From the NCBI RefSeq assembly GCF_900148515.1, contig NZ_FRXN01000005.1:1-64000 (forward strand): 64,000 nucleotides of DNA, in the 5' to 3' direction. The translations under genes were made by a program, and so were the position numbers. Shown here piece by piece: positions 33,923 to 43,558 of this stretch (the stretch's first letter is position 1; each line of letters starts with the position of its first letter). The notes beneath the pieces were generated by a model that made no database searches, had not been told where the DNA came from, and saw only the letters and a list, made by a program, of their open reading frames with translations. Origin of the DNA: Algoriphagus zhangzhouensis. GTDB lineage: Bacteria > Bacteroidota > Bacteroidia > Cytophagales > Cyclobacteriaceae.

Positions 33923-34511
33923 CTTGTTGAATTTCTTGAAGTTTTTCGAACGCAAAAGTCTCTAATTCTTTGAAAAAAGCTAAGAAAATCACGTCAAATT
34001 CTTCTTCTCTTTCTACTAAAGCCGAATGAGCTTCTTCCATTTTGGAATTGAATTTGGTTCTTTTGGACATTCCTGTAAGCGCACTTTGAATACCCTCTAC
34101 GCTTCCATAGGCCAAAAGCCAATTGTCCTTTCTCATCCAATAATACATGTTTGCAAAGCGTGGAGGAAATATCTCTTCATAAGAGTCAAGGGTTTCAAAA
34201 GTTTCCTGAATAAAGGTCTTCAGAGGAATATCTTTGAACTCCTTCCAATGTTTAATTAAAAAGTAATCGAAAAAAATATCTGTGATCACAGTAGAATAAT
34301 GTCCAAACTTGGGTCTCAAATAGGATTGTCCTGCCTTGACAAGTGGATGGGAATCAGTAAAGAAATCAATTTCTCGATGGAGCAAAATCCCCATCATAAT
34401 GCCATCCTCAAAGTCATTAATCTGCTTTCCTTTGACAAAATCAGCTATAAAATTCCCGACCAGAATTTTTTCTTGTTGAAAGGAAAGAAATGCATGAGCA
34501 AGAAAATTCAT
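33906..34511 (-). CDS. Acyl carrier protein phosphodiesterase (AcpH-like, DUF479)
   Basis: A 201-residue protein opening with MNFLAHAFLS, then GNFIADFVKG and LLHREIDFFTDSH, the signature His/Asp motifs of the AcpH family. In E. coli AcpH removes the phosphopantetheine arm from ACP. The His/Asp pattern and the length fit. It is divergent from the helicase with a 50-base gap. Confidence 0.88.
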   Translation of the reverse strand: MNFLAHAFLSFQQEKILVGNFIADFVKGKQINDFEDGIMMGILLHREIDFFTDSHPLVKAGQSYLRPKFGHYSTVITDIFFDYFLIKHWKEFKDIPLKTFIQETFETLDSYEEIFPPRFANMYYWMRKDNWLLAYGSVEGIQSALTGMSKRTKFNSKMEEAHSALVEREEEFDVIFLAFFKELETFAFEKLQEIQQAHGRH

Positions 34512-34561
34512 AAGGGAGAAACTCTAAGACTTTTGATTAGTTTCGCCTAAAATACGGATTG

Positions 34562-36490
34562 ATGGACAAAGTCACTGAGGAATTAAAAAAAGGTCTGAAA
34601 CTTTTGAAATTGGAATGGCAGGAGGATCTGGCCCAGTACAAGAAGAAATTTTTGAATACTTCTCTGGTTGCCAAGAAGAAAGAAGGAATAACTTGGTACC
34701 CTGTGCAAGTGAAAAAGTCCAAAATCGGAATGGGAGAGAGGTTGTTGGTGGAAATAGAAAAATTGGACCATCATCAGGCTTCCTCTTTTCAATCCGGAAA
34801 ATCTGTTTCTTTTTTTTCCAATCAAGAAGGCTACCAGTCTGCGGAATTTAGAGTCAATGGTGTGATCAATACCGTCAAAAAAGACATGATGGTGGTCACA
34901 CTTCAAGCAGATGAATTGCCAGAATGGATGGAGGGAAGCAAACTGGGAGTTGATTTACTATTTGATGAGGCAAGCTATCGGGAAATGGAATTTGCCCTTA
35001 AGCAAGTGATCAAAGGCGATACTCCCAGAATCAAAGAATTCAAAGAAATTCTCCTGGGTGATCAGGCTCCAAAATTCAATTCCCAAGACAGAATAGAAAA
35101 GGCTAATCTAAACTTTTCACAGAATCAAGCCTGCCAGAAAATATCCGAAGCTCAAAATGTAGCTATCATCCATGGACCTCCGGGAACAGGGAAAACGACT
35201 ACCTTGATTCAGGCGATTCTGGAAGCGGTTGAGGATAGGAAGTCTATCCTAGTTTCTGCACCAAGTAATGCAGCTGTTGACTTATTGGTGGAGAAATTAA
35301 CAGATCAGGGAGTCTCTACACTTCGTCTCGGACATCCGGCAAGAGTGGAGGAAAAAATCCTCAATCAGACCTTGGACGCCAAAACTGTCCAGCATGACAG
35401 CTACAGAGACCTTAAGAAGCTCCGAAAAGAGATAGATCAGTACCTTAAACTGGCCAAGCAATACAAAAGGAATTTTGGTAAAGAAGAAAGAAGGCAACGC
35501 CAATTACTTTTTGATGAAGTGGGTAGAATACGTGAAGCGGCTAGACATTTGGAGGAATACATTTCCTATGACATTTTCCAAAAAACACAGGTCTTTGCCT
35601 GTACTTTGGTGGGTGCTTCTCATTTCCAGTTGAAAGAGATGACTTTTGATGTGGTATTCATTGATGAAGCCGCTCAGGGCTTGGAAGCTGCTACTTGGAT
35701 TCCGATTTTGAAAGCAAAAAAGATTGTATTTGCAGGAGACCACCTTCAACTTCCACCAACTATCAAATCCTACGAAGCTTCCCAATCTGGATTGGCCGAG
35801 ACACTGATGGAGAAAGTGATATCCAGAAAGCCAGAAGCAGCCGAATTACTGCAGGTTCAGTATAGGATGAAATCTGAAATCATGGGCTTTTCCAATTCAT
35901 ATTTCTACAAAGGGAAATTAGAAGCTGCCCCGAATACGGAAGATCATTTCTTTGAAAATGAACCTGTTTTGGAATGGATTGATACTGCCGGGGCAGGATA
36001 TACCGATAGACAGGAAGAGGATAGCTTAAGTACATTCAATCCTGAGGAAGCTGCTTTTGCTTGCCGCTATTTGGAAGATTTGATCAAACGGATTGGAGTC
36101 GGGAAATTCAAAGAGAATGAATGGACTATTGGATTGATTGCGCCTTATTCAGCGCAAGTTCGGTACTTGAGAAGTCTGATTTTTGAATCCTATGATTACC
36201 CGAATCTTAAAGCTTTCTCTGATTTGATTACCATCGATACGGTGGATGGGTTTCAAGGCCAGGAAAGAGATTTGATGCTGATTTCTTTGACTCGATCCAA
36301 TGAACGGGGTGAAATTGGCTTTTTGGCGGATGAGAGAAGAATGAATGTCGCCTTAACCCGTGCCAAACGCAAACTGGTTCTAGTAGGTGATAGTAGCACT
36401 TTGGCTATCAATCCCTTTTTTGACTCCATTCTTCAATATTTTGAAGAGACGGGTCGATATAGAAGTGTTTGGGAGTTTATGGATTCTTAG
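34562..36490 (+). CDS. SF1 DNA/RNA helicase, IGHMBP2/UPF1-like
   Basis: A 642-residue helicase starting at the ATG at 34562; a TTG directly before is in frame. Walker A GPPGTGKTTT begins at 205, motif II is IDEAAQGLE, motif III GDHLQLPPT, then QYRMKSEI, TIDTVDGFQGQE and the C-terminal ALTRAKRKLVLVGD. The N terminus (about 1-160) has the domain seen in bacterial IGHMBP2-like enzymes. Substrate preference is not evident. Its last 14 bases overlap a small gene on the other strand. Confidence 0.93.
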   Translation: MDKVTEELKKGLKLLKLEWQEDLAQYKKKFLNTSLVAKKKEGITWYPVQVKKSKIGMGERLLVEIEKLDHHQASSFQSGKSVSFFSNQEGYQSAEFRVNGVINTVKKDMMVVTLQADELPEWMEGSKLGVDLLFDEASYREMEFALKQVIKGDTPRIKEFKEILLGDQAPKFNSQDRIEKANLNFSQNQACQKISEAQNVAIIHGPPGTGKTTTLIQAILEAVEDRKSILVSAPSNAAVDLLVEKLTDQGVSTLRLGHPARVEEKILNQTLDAKTVQHDSYRDLKKLRKEIDQYLKLAKQYKRNFGKEERRQRQLLFDEVGRIREAARHLEEYISYDIFQKTQVFACTLVGASHFQLKEMTFDVVFIDEAAQGLEAATWIPILKAKKIVFAGDHLQLPPTIKSYEASQSGLAETLMEKVISRKPEAAELLQVQYRMKSEIMGFSNSYFYKGKLEAAPNTEDHFFENEPVLEWIDTAGAGYTDRQEEDSLSTFNPEEAAFACRYLEDLIKRIGVGKFKENEWTIGLIAPYSAQVRYLRSLIFESYDYPNLKAFSDLITIDTVDGFQGQERDLMLISLTRSNERGEIGFLADERRMNVALTRAKRKLVLVGDSSTLAINPFFDSILQYFEETGRYRSVWEFMDS

Positions 36491-36602
36491 AGTCTTTTTC
36501 ATCCTCCGATTTCCCAGAAAGCTTAAATACCAAATAACCAATACCGATCACAAAGTGTAGTGCAACGATGCTGACGACGATAATGATCCCGGTATTGCTC
36601 AT
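36477..36602 (-). CDS. Small single-pass membrane protein, 41 residues
   Basis: An ATG at 36602 opens a 41-residue reading frame ending at TAA (36477-36479). The product begins MSNTGIIIVVSIVALHFVIG, a single membrane helix (about 4-25), followed by YLVFKLSGK and a charged Ser/Asp/Glu/Lys tail. It starts three bases after the stop of the DUF4924 gene on the same strand. That spacing, the clean topology and the lack of any other content in the gap support a real gene. Function is unknown. Confidence 0.7.
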   Translation of the reverse strand: MSNTGIIIVVSIVALHFVIGIGYLVFKLSGKSEDEKDSKNP

Positions 36603-36605
36603 AGA

Positions 36606-37142
36606 TTAGTTTCTAGAAATTATTTCTTGTTGATAGACCAAATTGAGAAGGCTAAGTACCTCTCCAAAAGACTCTGCAGTTTTCAATTGCTCATCAGAAA
36701 CCTTTTTGCCTAAAAGTCTACAAAGTAATAAACCATAAACACCATTCAGGCAAATCTGGATTTCATTACCCAAGTCCTGTCCTTCCGCATCCATCACTGC
36801 CTGTACGATATGTGGTTTGGCTTTTTGATAGGATTCGAAGTAGGTTTTATCGGTTTTAAGTAATTGCCAATGGATTTTTGAAAGCTCATCAACCAATTTG
36901 CGAGTTTCTTCCAAATGGCCTTTCTCAAGAATTTCTTCTTGTTCCATTCTGGATTTGATTTCTTCAAACCATGAAGAAATCTCTGATTTTTCCAGTTCCT
37001 CAACTGGATAATGTGAAACCACATATTGATTGATTTCTTCCAGATTTCCCTGATAAGATCTAATCAGATCCTCCATCTGGTAGAGGTAAAGAATGTATTC
37101 GGCAATATTGTTAAGCTTCTTTTTGGCAGCGATTGACTTCAT
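36606..37142 (-). CDS. DUF4924 family protein
   Basis: A 178-residue all-helical cytosolic protein. The start IAAKKKLNNIAEYILYLYQMEDLIRS fits the DUF4924 family of Bacteroidota, whose role is unknown. The C-terminal third contains DLGNEIQICLNGVYGLL. A TAnnTTTG -7 box lies just upstream, and the 41-residue membrane protein follows in the same unit. Confidence 0.85.
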   Translation of the reverse strand: MKSIAAKKKLNNIAEYILYLYQMEDLIRSYQGNLEEINQYVVSHYPVEELEKSEISSWFEEIKSRMEQEEILEKGHLEETRKLVDELSKIHWQLLKTDKTYFESYQKAKPHIVQAVMDAEGQDLGNEIQICLNGVYGLLLCRLLGKKVSDEQLKTAESFGEVLSLLNLVYQQEIISRN

Positions 37143-37160
37143 AGTTTTCTAAATGTGCTG

Positions 37161-37168
37161 CAAAGGTA
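37161..37168 (-). promoter_or_regulatory. Putative -7 box for the DUF4924 gene
   Basis: On the minus strand the box reads TACCTTTG, a full TAnnTTTG match, 19 bases before the start codon. No convincing -33 TTG is seen. Confidence 0.5.
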
Positions 37169-37177
37169 AAAAACATA

Positions 37178-37212
37178 AAATAAAAGGGAGTCTTGAATTT
37201 GAAGACTCCCTT
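37178..37212 (-). terminator. Terminator of the RND efflux operon
   Basis: An 11-bp perfect stem (37184-37194 with 37202-37212). Read on the minus strand it is followed by TTTTATTTT. It lies a few bases after the outer-membrane factor stop. Confidence 0.88.
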
Positions 37213-37217
37213 ATCTC

Positions 37218-38711
37218 TTATTGTTCGGTGGATTCTGTATCTACAGACTCCTCTCTCCAGCCTCCTCCTAAACTCCTATACAATTCCACCTTGGCCAAGG
37301 CTAGTTGCATTTTCAGCTGGACTACTTCCAATTGGTTTTGAAGCGCATCTTCCTGAGCATTGATAATCTCCAGATAGTTTGCAAAACCACTTTCGAAAAG
37401 CAAGAAGGCGTTGGTCATGCCTTTGGTAGTCGTGCGCATCCGAGTTTGTGCAATTTCATATTCCTCTTGAAGCTTTTCCATGTTTACTAAAGCATCTGAC
37501 ACTTCAGTCACAGCTGTATTCACCTTTTCTCTGAAATCCAGTTCCGCAATTTCTCGTTGTTTGATGGCGATTTGATGATTGGTTTTTAGTTTTCTGTTTT
37601 GGAAAATAGGTTGAAAAAGAGCTCCGTTTAGAAGTGCAAATCCAGACCCAATCGGATCCAGGACTGTTCCCAACTGCATTGAATTTAATCCCATTCCAGC
37701 ACTAATCGTCAAAGATGGGTATTTCATCGCCTGAGCAATACCTACTCTAGCATTGCTGGCAACCAGATTGTATTCCGACGCCAAAACATCTGGTCGGTTT
37801 TGAATCAATTCCAAAGGAACTCCAGTACTATAGCTATTGCTTAATGCCAAATCTTCCAAAACACCACTCAAGGCAATCGTTCCCGGTGTTTTTCCCAAAA
37901 GATTATTGAGTCTGTTTTCATGAAGAGTATAGGCTTTCTCCAATTGAGGAATCAAAGCCTTGGCGCGGAGCATTTGGGATTCTGTTTGTTGAATCGCCAA
38001 AGCGGTGATTTCCCCAGCATCGTATTGAAGTTTGACGATTTTCAAAGTGTTCTGACTCAAAGCAAAGTTTCTCTGGGCAACAGTTAGCTGAGACTTAAGC
38101 ATCAGCATATTGAAATAAGTGCTGGCAATTTCAGAAACGATGGCTGTTTGAAGAGCCTTTTGAAACTCCTGAGTTTGCAGGTATTTAGCCAAGGCAGCAT
38201 CTTTTTGCCAAGCCAATTTGCCCCATACATCCAATTCCCAACTGCTTTGCAGAGAAACAGCATAAGCTAAATTCTCAGTATAAAGGGTCGTTGGTACTCC
38301 ATCCGGATGGTTTCTTCTGGATCTATTGGAACCATAATTATTGAAGTTCTCCGAATAGTATTCTCTTCTAAATGATCCAGGTGTAGCACCTAGACTTGGA
38401 AGGAAATTAGCTTTGGATTGCAAGAAGCTTTCATTGGAGATTTCAATTTGTTTGGCTGCTTTTTGCAAATCAAAATTGTGATCCAAAGCCTCTTCAATCA
38501 ATGAATTCAAGGTGGAATCTTTGAAAAATTCCGTCCAGCTGATGTGTGCTATTTGCTTTTCACCAACAAAAATGCTGTCTTGGAGCTTTTCTCCTCCATA
38601 GAATTCCTCAGGAATATCTGTCTCGGGACGAGTATAGCTTTCCCCGACTTTACAGCTGCTTGCAACCGCCAAAATCAAAAAGAAAGGAACTATATATTTG
38701 ATCATTTTCAT
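37218..38711 (-). CDS. RND efflux outer-membrane factor, TolC/NodT-type lipoprotein
   Basis: A 497-residue outer-membrane channel subunit. The signal ends in a lipobox VASSC with Cys20. Two repeated OEP domains with long helices follow, with QAKANFLPSLGATPG and VGIAQAMKYPSLTIS as the matching segments of each half. It is the last gene of a three-gene operon and its start overlaps the pump gene by four bases. Confidence 0.93.
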   Translation of the reverse strand: MKMIKYIVPFFLILAVASSCKVGESYTRPETDIPEEFYGGEKLQDSIFVGEKQIAHISWTEFFKDSTLNSLIEEALDHNFDLQKAAKQIEISNESFLQSKANFLPSLGATPGSFRREYYSENFNNYGSNRSRRNHPDGVPTTLYTENLAYAVSLQSSWELDVWGKLAWQKDAALAKYLQTQEFQKALQTAIVSEIASTYFNMLMLKSQLTVAQRNFALSQNTLKIVKLQYDAGEITALAIQQTESQMLRAKALIPQLEKAYTLHENRLNNLLGKTPGTIALSGVLEDLALSNSYSTGVPLELIQNRPDVLASEYNLVASNARVGIAQAMKYPSLTISAGMGLNSMQLGTVLDPIGSGFALLNGALFQPIFQNRKLKTNHQIAIKQREIAELDFREKVNTAVTEVSDALVNMEKLQEEYEIAQTRMRTTTKGMTNAFLLFESGFANYLEIINAQEDALQNQLEVVQLKMQLALAKVELYRSLGGGWREESVDTESTEQ

Positions 38712-41700
38712 GATTTATCTGAGTCTTTGGTGATACTAAGTGCAAATCGATCTTGAAGATCCTGGAAAAGGTAAGCTAGAACAGGAATGAAAATGAGGCC
38801 TAGTGAAATCCCGAAAATCATTCCTCCGGCCGTACCAATACTGACTGATTTTGTCCCTTCGGCGGACGATCCTACTGAAAACATCAACGGAACCAATCCG
38901 GCTGTAAAGGCAAAAGAAGTCATCATGATAGGACGAAGTCTTTGCTGACAGGCTTGTAGTACAGAATCAAGAATATTCAATCCTGCTCTTCTTTTTTGGG
39001 CCACAAATTCCACTATCAGAATGGCGTTTTTGGCCAGCAAACCGATGAGCATAATCAAGCCGACTTGTACATAGATGTTATTATCGATTCCTACGAGATT
39101 GATTGAAACAAAAATCCCAAGAATCCCTGCAGGAAGTGATAGAATCACTGCCATAGGCAGCCAGAAACTTTCGTATTGGGCTGCCAAAATAAAGTAGGTC
39201 AAGATGATGCTGATGATAAAGATCAAGGTGGTGTCGGAGCCTGACTTTTTCTCTTCCAAACTCATCCCGGTCCATTCAAATCCTAGGTTTGCAGGAAGTT
39301 TTTGTTCACTCAAATCCTCAATCACCTTCATGACATCTCCGGTACTGTAACCTTTGGCAGGAGTAATATTGATCCGAGCAGCATTGTAGAGATTGTATCT
39401 AAAAACTGTCTCAGGACCATAGGTGGGCTCAAGTTTGACGAAGGCAGTCAAAGGAACCATTTCACCCTTTTTGTTTTTGACCATGATGGAATTGATCGCT
39501 TCCGGATTTTCACGATACTCAATATCAGACTGCATATAAACCATGTACTGACGAGTGAATCGGTTAAAGTCCCCAACTCGCGTTCTACCAAAATTGGATT
39601 GGATGGTAAACATCATGTCCTTGACAGAGACGCCCAAAGCTTTTGCCTTTTCGTAGTCGATGTCAATCTTGAACTGCGGGAAATTGGTATTGTAAGAGGT
39701 AAAGGCTTTTTCTATGGCTTTTTGTCTACTTAGTTCCGCAAGGAATTCATTGACCAAAACACCAAACTCTGCCAAATCTCCATCTGAATAATCCTGAAGG
39801 ACGATTTGAACCCCATCAAAATTACCGAAACCTTGGATGGTCGGTCGAGGGTACATGTTGATTTTTGGCTCATTTAGAACTGAAAGCTTTTCTGTCAAAT
39901 GCTTCACTACGTCGTTGAGAGCAGAAATATCACCTCTTTCAGAAACCGGCTTCAATTTGATATAGCCCAAACCTGTGGAGGCACTTTCTGAATCATCTAC
40001 AATGTTGTAACCCGAAACCGTGTTGACACTGGCAACAGCTTGCTCCAAATGTAATAGTGAGTCAGCTTCACGCAACAATTGATTGGTTCTGTGAAGGGAA
40101 GATCCCTCTGGCATGGTCAAAGAGAAAATCAAGAAGTTGTCATCTTCTGTTGGGATAAAGCCTTTTGGGGTGGTGGAGGCCATAAAATAGGTTCCAGCGC
40201 AAACCAAAGCCAACCCACCAATTGTCCACCATTTTCCTTTGATCGCCAGTTTGACAATTCCGATATACCAATTGGTGAACCGGTCGAAAACAGTGTCGAA
40301 TTTCTTCAAGCCTTTACCTTTGATAGTTTTGAGCTTGTCAGCAGGTTTGGAGTTTTTGACTTTTTTCCAAAGGTTTTCATCCTCCGTCTCTTCATCCTCA
40401 GCTTTCTTCTTTTTACCCAAAATCAAAGCACTCAATACTGGAACCAATGTCAAAGCATTGATTGCAGAGATCAATACTGCGAAAATGATGGTGAAAGCGA
40501 ATTCTTTGTAAAAGACTCCAACAGGCCCATCCAAGAATCCAGCAGGAAGGAATACGGCCGCAATTACAATCGTGATAGAAATGATCGCTCCAGTGATTTC
40601 TGATAAAGCGGCATTTACAGCGTCTAAAACCTTGAGTCCCTGTTCATGCATTTTTTCATAAATCGCCTCGATTACCACAATCGCATCATCGACCACAATC
40701 CCGATGGCAAGTACGATTGAAAACATACTCAATACGTTCATTGTCGCTCCAATCAATTGGAGGAAAAAGAATGTGCCGACTAAGGAAACTGGGATAGAAA
40801 TCGCTGTAATGATTGTCGCACGGAAGTCTTGAAGGAAGATGAAAACAACCAAGAAAACCAGTACAAAAGCCTCAATCAAAGTCTTTTGAACGTGGTGCAT
40901 GGACTCATCAATCTGATCGCGAACACTATAGGAAATGTTGTATTTCATTCCTTCAGGGAAGGCTTTCGCTTGGTCTTCCATTATTTCCCGAACAGCTTTG
41001 TCGATTTCCACCGCATTGGCTCCTTGCTGTTGAACGATGTCAATGGTAACTGCCGATTTGCCATCTAATTTGTTTTCACTGGCATAATTCGATGCTCCAA
41101 ACTCCAATCTGGCTACATCTTTCAATTTCAGTTGGGCGCCGTCCTCTTCAGTCTTGATGACCAGGTTTTCATATTCTTCAGGCTCACTGAATCGGCCATT
41201 GTGTTTTAGTACAATTTCAAAAACCTCTTCGGAGTTTTCACCAAATCTTCCCGGAGCCGCTTCGAAACTCTGGTCACGAACTTCAGTGTAAACTTCCCTA
41301 GGAGTCAATCCATAAAGGGCTAATTTCTCAGGATTCAACCAGATCCTCATCGCATAATCTCGGGATCTCAAAATGGATGCTTCCGCAATTCCTCCAACAC
41401 GCTTTAGTTCTCTTCGGATTTTCATCCGAGTGTAGGCATTCAAGAAAGTCTCGTCATAGGTGCCATCTTCACTGTAGATATTAATGGTCATCAAGGAACC
41501 TTTAAGTCTCTTTAAAACCACAATCCCTGCTTCGCGAACCTCTGCAGGGATTTGTTCCATGACTTTGGAGATTCTGTTTTGGATTTCGACAGCCGCTACA
41601 TTGGGGTCGGTTCCCGGTTCGAAATAGACCGTAGATCTACCACGACCAGAGTTGGTAGCAGTTGAGTTTACATAACTCATGTTTTCTGCGCCATTGATGG

Positions 41701-41902
41701 CCTCTTCCAAAGGCAGAAGGACGGATTTGGCAACCGTTTCAGCATTTGCTCCAGGGTAGTAAACCTGCACACTGACACTTGGAGGGGCGATTTCTGGGAA
41801 TCGCTCAACTGGAAGTACGCTCATACTTGCAGCTCCTGCCAAAACCAATAGAATGGAAATGACCAGAGCAAGTACAGGGCGTTTGATGATATTTTTGATC
41901 AT
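38708..41902 (-). CDS. RND multidrug efflux pump, inner-membrane AcrB-type (HAE1)
   Basis: A 1064-residue proton-driven pump with 12 expected membrane helices and two large periplasmic loops. The N terminus has FPEIAPPSVSVQVYYPGANAE, typical of the HAE1 family, and helix 4 carries VDDAIVVIEA with the paired proton-relay aspartates. A cytosolic Lys/Glu-rich loop lies near 500-540. Substrates are probably hydrophobic or amphiphilic toxins. The membrane fusion protein gene is upstream by 136 bases and no local regulator gene is present. Confidence 0.95.
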   Translation of the reverse strand: MIKNIIKRPVLALVISILLVLAGAASMSVLPVERFPEIAPPSVSVQVYYPGANAETVAKSVLLPLEEAINGAENMSYVNSTATNSGRGRSTVYFEPGTDPNVAAVEIQNRISKVMEQIPAEVREAGIVVLKRLKGSLMTINIYSEDGTYDETFLNAYTRMKIRRELKRVGGIAEASILRSRDYAMRIWLNPEKLALYGLTPREVYTEVRDQSFEAAPGRFGENSEEVFEIVLKHNGRFSEPEEYENLVIKTEEDGAQLKLKDVARLEFGASNYASENKLDGKSAVTIDIVQQQGANAVEIDKAVREIMEDQAKAFPEGMKYNISYSVRDQIDESMHHVQKTLIEAFVLVFLVVFIFLQDFRATIITAISIPVSLVGTFFFLQLIGATMNVLSMFSIVLAIGIVVDDAIVVIEAIYEKMHEQGLKVLDAVNAALSEITGAIISITIVIAAVFLPAGFLDGPVGVFYKEFAFTIIFAVLISAINALTLVPVLSALILGKKKKAEDEETEDENLWKKVKNSKPADKLKTIKGKGLKKFDTVFDRFTNWYIGIVKLAIKGKWWTIGGLALVCAGTYFMASTTPKGFIPTEDDNFLIFSLTMPEGSSLHRTNQLLREADSLLHLEQAVASVNTVSGYNIVDDSESASTGLGYIKLKPVSERGDISALNDVVKHLTEKLSVLNEPKINMYPRPTIQGFGNFDGVQIVLQDYSDGDLAEFGVLVNEFLAELSRQKAIEKAFTSYNTNFPQFKIDIDYEKAKALGVSVKDMMFTIQSNFGRTRVGDFNRFTRQYMVYMQSDIEYRENPEAINSIMVKNKKGEMVPLTAFVKLEPTYGPETVFRYNLYNAARINITPAKGYSTGDVMKVIEDLSEQKLPANLGFEWTGMSLEEKKSGSDTTLIFIISIILTYFILAAQYESFWLPMAVILSLPAGILGIFVSINLVGIDNNIYVQVGLIMLIGLLAKNAILIVEFVAQKRRAGLNILDSVLQACQQRLRPIMMTSFAFTAGLVPLMFSVGSSAEGTKSVSIGTAGGMIFGISLGLIFIPVLAYLFQDLQDRFALSITKDSDKS

Positions 41903-41955
41903 GGATGGTCTGCTTTTCGGAATGAATTTTTCTGGAAAGCCATTGGCCTCCCATT

Positions 41956-41971
41956 CTCCTTCGAAAAGGAG
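41956..41971 (-). other. Short hairpin between the fusion-protein and pump genes
   Basis: CTCCTT/AAGGAG arms around a CGAA tetraloop in the 136-base gap. No T run follows. It could tune relative expression within the operon; this is inference. Confidence 0.35.
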
Positions 41972-42038
41972 TTAATTCTTTGAAATAATTTCGGGATTGA
42001 AAGGACTGGAAACCTTTGTTGCCAGAAATGGGCTTTGC

Positions 42039-43193
42039 TCAGTTTTGGGATAAAAGATGTCCTTGCTCCAGAGGCTTGATTTTCACCCCTTCGGAGATTT
42101 TTTCTAAGCCTGCAGTGACAATTCTGTCATTTTCATTGAGGCTTTTTCCGCTGACAATAAACTGATTGCCGGTACGACCTTCAATAGTGATTTCCTTTCT
42201 TTCCACCGTGTTATCTGGTTTCAAAAGGAAAACAAATCGCTTGTCCTGAATGGAAGTGGTGGCACTCTGTGGTACCAAAATCGCATTCGGGTAAATTTGC
42301 TCCATTAGGATTTTACCTGTATTCCCAGTTCTAAGCAATGTGTCTGGGTTTTGAAAATGGGCTCTAAGTGTGATGGAGCCTGTTGATCGGTTAATTTGAC
42401 CTGAGTTAGCATCGATGGTTCCTACCTTGTTATAAACACTTCCGTCTGCGAGAACCAATTTTACATCCGGGTTCATCTTTTTGGAAGTGGAATCTTTTTT
42501 CATCCTTTCATAGTAGAGATAGTCAGATTCACTCATGGAGAAATAGACATAAATCTCATGTACGTTGGAAAGAACTGTCAAAGGTTCACCATCCGTTTTC
42601 TTTACTAGGTTTCCGATAGATTTCGGTATTCTACCCATCAAACCATCCACGGGTGCTTTGATGGTTGTAAAGGCAAGGTTGATTCGCATATTAGCCGCTT
42701 CCGCTTCTGCTTTTGCAAGAGAGGATTGAGCAACCTCATAATCTGCTTGAGTGGTTTCCATTCTGACTGCAGAAATCACCTCGTTTTCAATCAATGGTTT
42801 CAATCTGTCAATTTCAGTCTGAGCCTTTCTTAGCTTGGCTTTCTCCAAATCAACATTTGCCAAGGCATTTTTCAAGTCTTCTACATAAGGCTGGCCATTG
42901 ATTTTGAAAAGTGGCTGACCCTTTTTGACATATTGTCCCTCATCTACATATATCTCCTCCAATACGCCGTCTACCTGAGGTCTGATCTGTACGTTTTCTA
43001 CTCCTTCAATAGATCCAAGATATTTGAATTCTAGCGCAGCAGATTCTTTTTTAAGTGTCAAGACCGGCAATGGTATACCTTCGTCTTCTACCACTTCTTC
43101 TTCGCATCCAGTAAATCCGATTGAGGCAATGGCCAAAAGCAAAAATCCGGGAATAGCTTTTAGGGGTTGGTTTAGTAACGATCTCTTTTTCAT
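42039..43193 (-). CDS. RND efflux periplasmic adaptor (AcrA/MFP) lipoprotein
   Basis: A 384-residue adaptor with lipobox GFTGC (Cys30). The lipoyl half-motifs bracket a helical hairpin (about 110-170): YVDEGQYVKKGQPL before it and FTTIKAPVDGLMG after it. Beta-barrel and membrane-proximal domains follow, with GNTGKILM and TAGLEKISEGVKI. It bridges the pump and the outer-membrane factor. It is the first gene of the operon. Confidence 0.94.
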   Translation of the reverse strand: MKKRSLLNQPLKAIPGFLLLAIASIGFTGCEEEVVEDEGIPLPVLTLKKESAALEFKYLGSIEGVENVQIRPQVDGVLEEIYVDEGQYVKKGQPLFKINGQPYVEDLKNALANVDLEKAKLRKAQTEIDRLKPLIENEVISAVRMETTQADYEVAQSSLAKAEAEAANMRINLAFTTIKAPVDGLMGRIPKSIGNLVKKTDGEPLTVLSNVHEIYVYFSMSESDYLYYERMKKDSTSKKMNPDVKLVLADGSVYNKVGTIDANSGQINRSTGSITLRAHFQNPDTLLRTGNTGKILMEQIYPNAILVPQSATTSIQDKRFVFLLKPDNTVERKEITIEGRTGNQFIVSGKSLNENDRIVTAGLEKISEGVKIKPLEQGHLLSQN

Positions 43194-43558
43194 GAGTGTG
43201 ATTGGTTGTTCTGAATAAATCCAGAATTATGCTAGCCAAGTGAAATAATCATACCATGGGATGCGTTACTCTTAATTAACTTTAATTCAATCGATTGCGG
43301 TCAATTTTTTCTCTTTTTAAAAGATGGCGGATTTTAATAATTGAGTAGGGTTGTGGAGAAATCCCCCAGTTTTAAGAGGTTTTAAGTACACATACAATGG
43401 GAGATTCCCCACATTTTGATGCGACAAAATCCAATTAGCATGAGTTAAAAGAGAAAAATTCAAGGTGCTTTTGGAGTATTATGTCTCTATTCAGGAATGC
43501 ATTTAAAAAACAAAGAGACAGAACCTTAATTTTTACTACTTTTGCGGCACGAAAGCTT
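43194..43558. other. Divergent intergenic region between the efflux operon and lepA
   Basis: About 365 bases without a convincing gene. It holds two similar near-palindromes, TGGAGAAATCCCCCA at 43354-43368 and TGGGAGATTCCCCA at 43398-43411, with centres about 43 bases apart (about four helical turns). A lepA promoter box lies at 43537. The paired motifs could be operators for the efflux operon, which has no other visible control site. Confidence 0.45.
43537..43544 (+). promoter_or_regulatory. Putative lepA -7 box
   Basis: TACTTTTG matches TAnnTTTG and lies 14 bases before the ATG at 43559. It argues against the longer frame that opens at 43481, since that start would lie upstream of the promoter. 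No clear -33 TTG is seen. Confidence 0.5.

Noticed and set aside
33923..33955. TTG start for the two-helix membrane protein
   Set aside because: The ATG at 33922 leaves the membrane helices intact with a shorter overlap onto the AcpH-like gene.
40079..40603. 174-residue open frame antisense to the RND pump
   Set aside because: A shadow frame inside a well-supported pump gene.
43481..43558. N-terminal extension of LepA
   Set aside because: A promoter box lies inside it and LepA proteins begin at the internal MKNIRNF.
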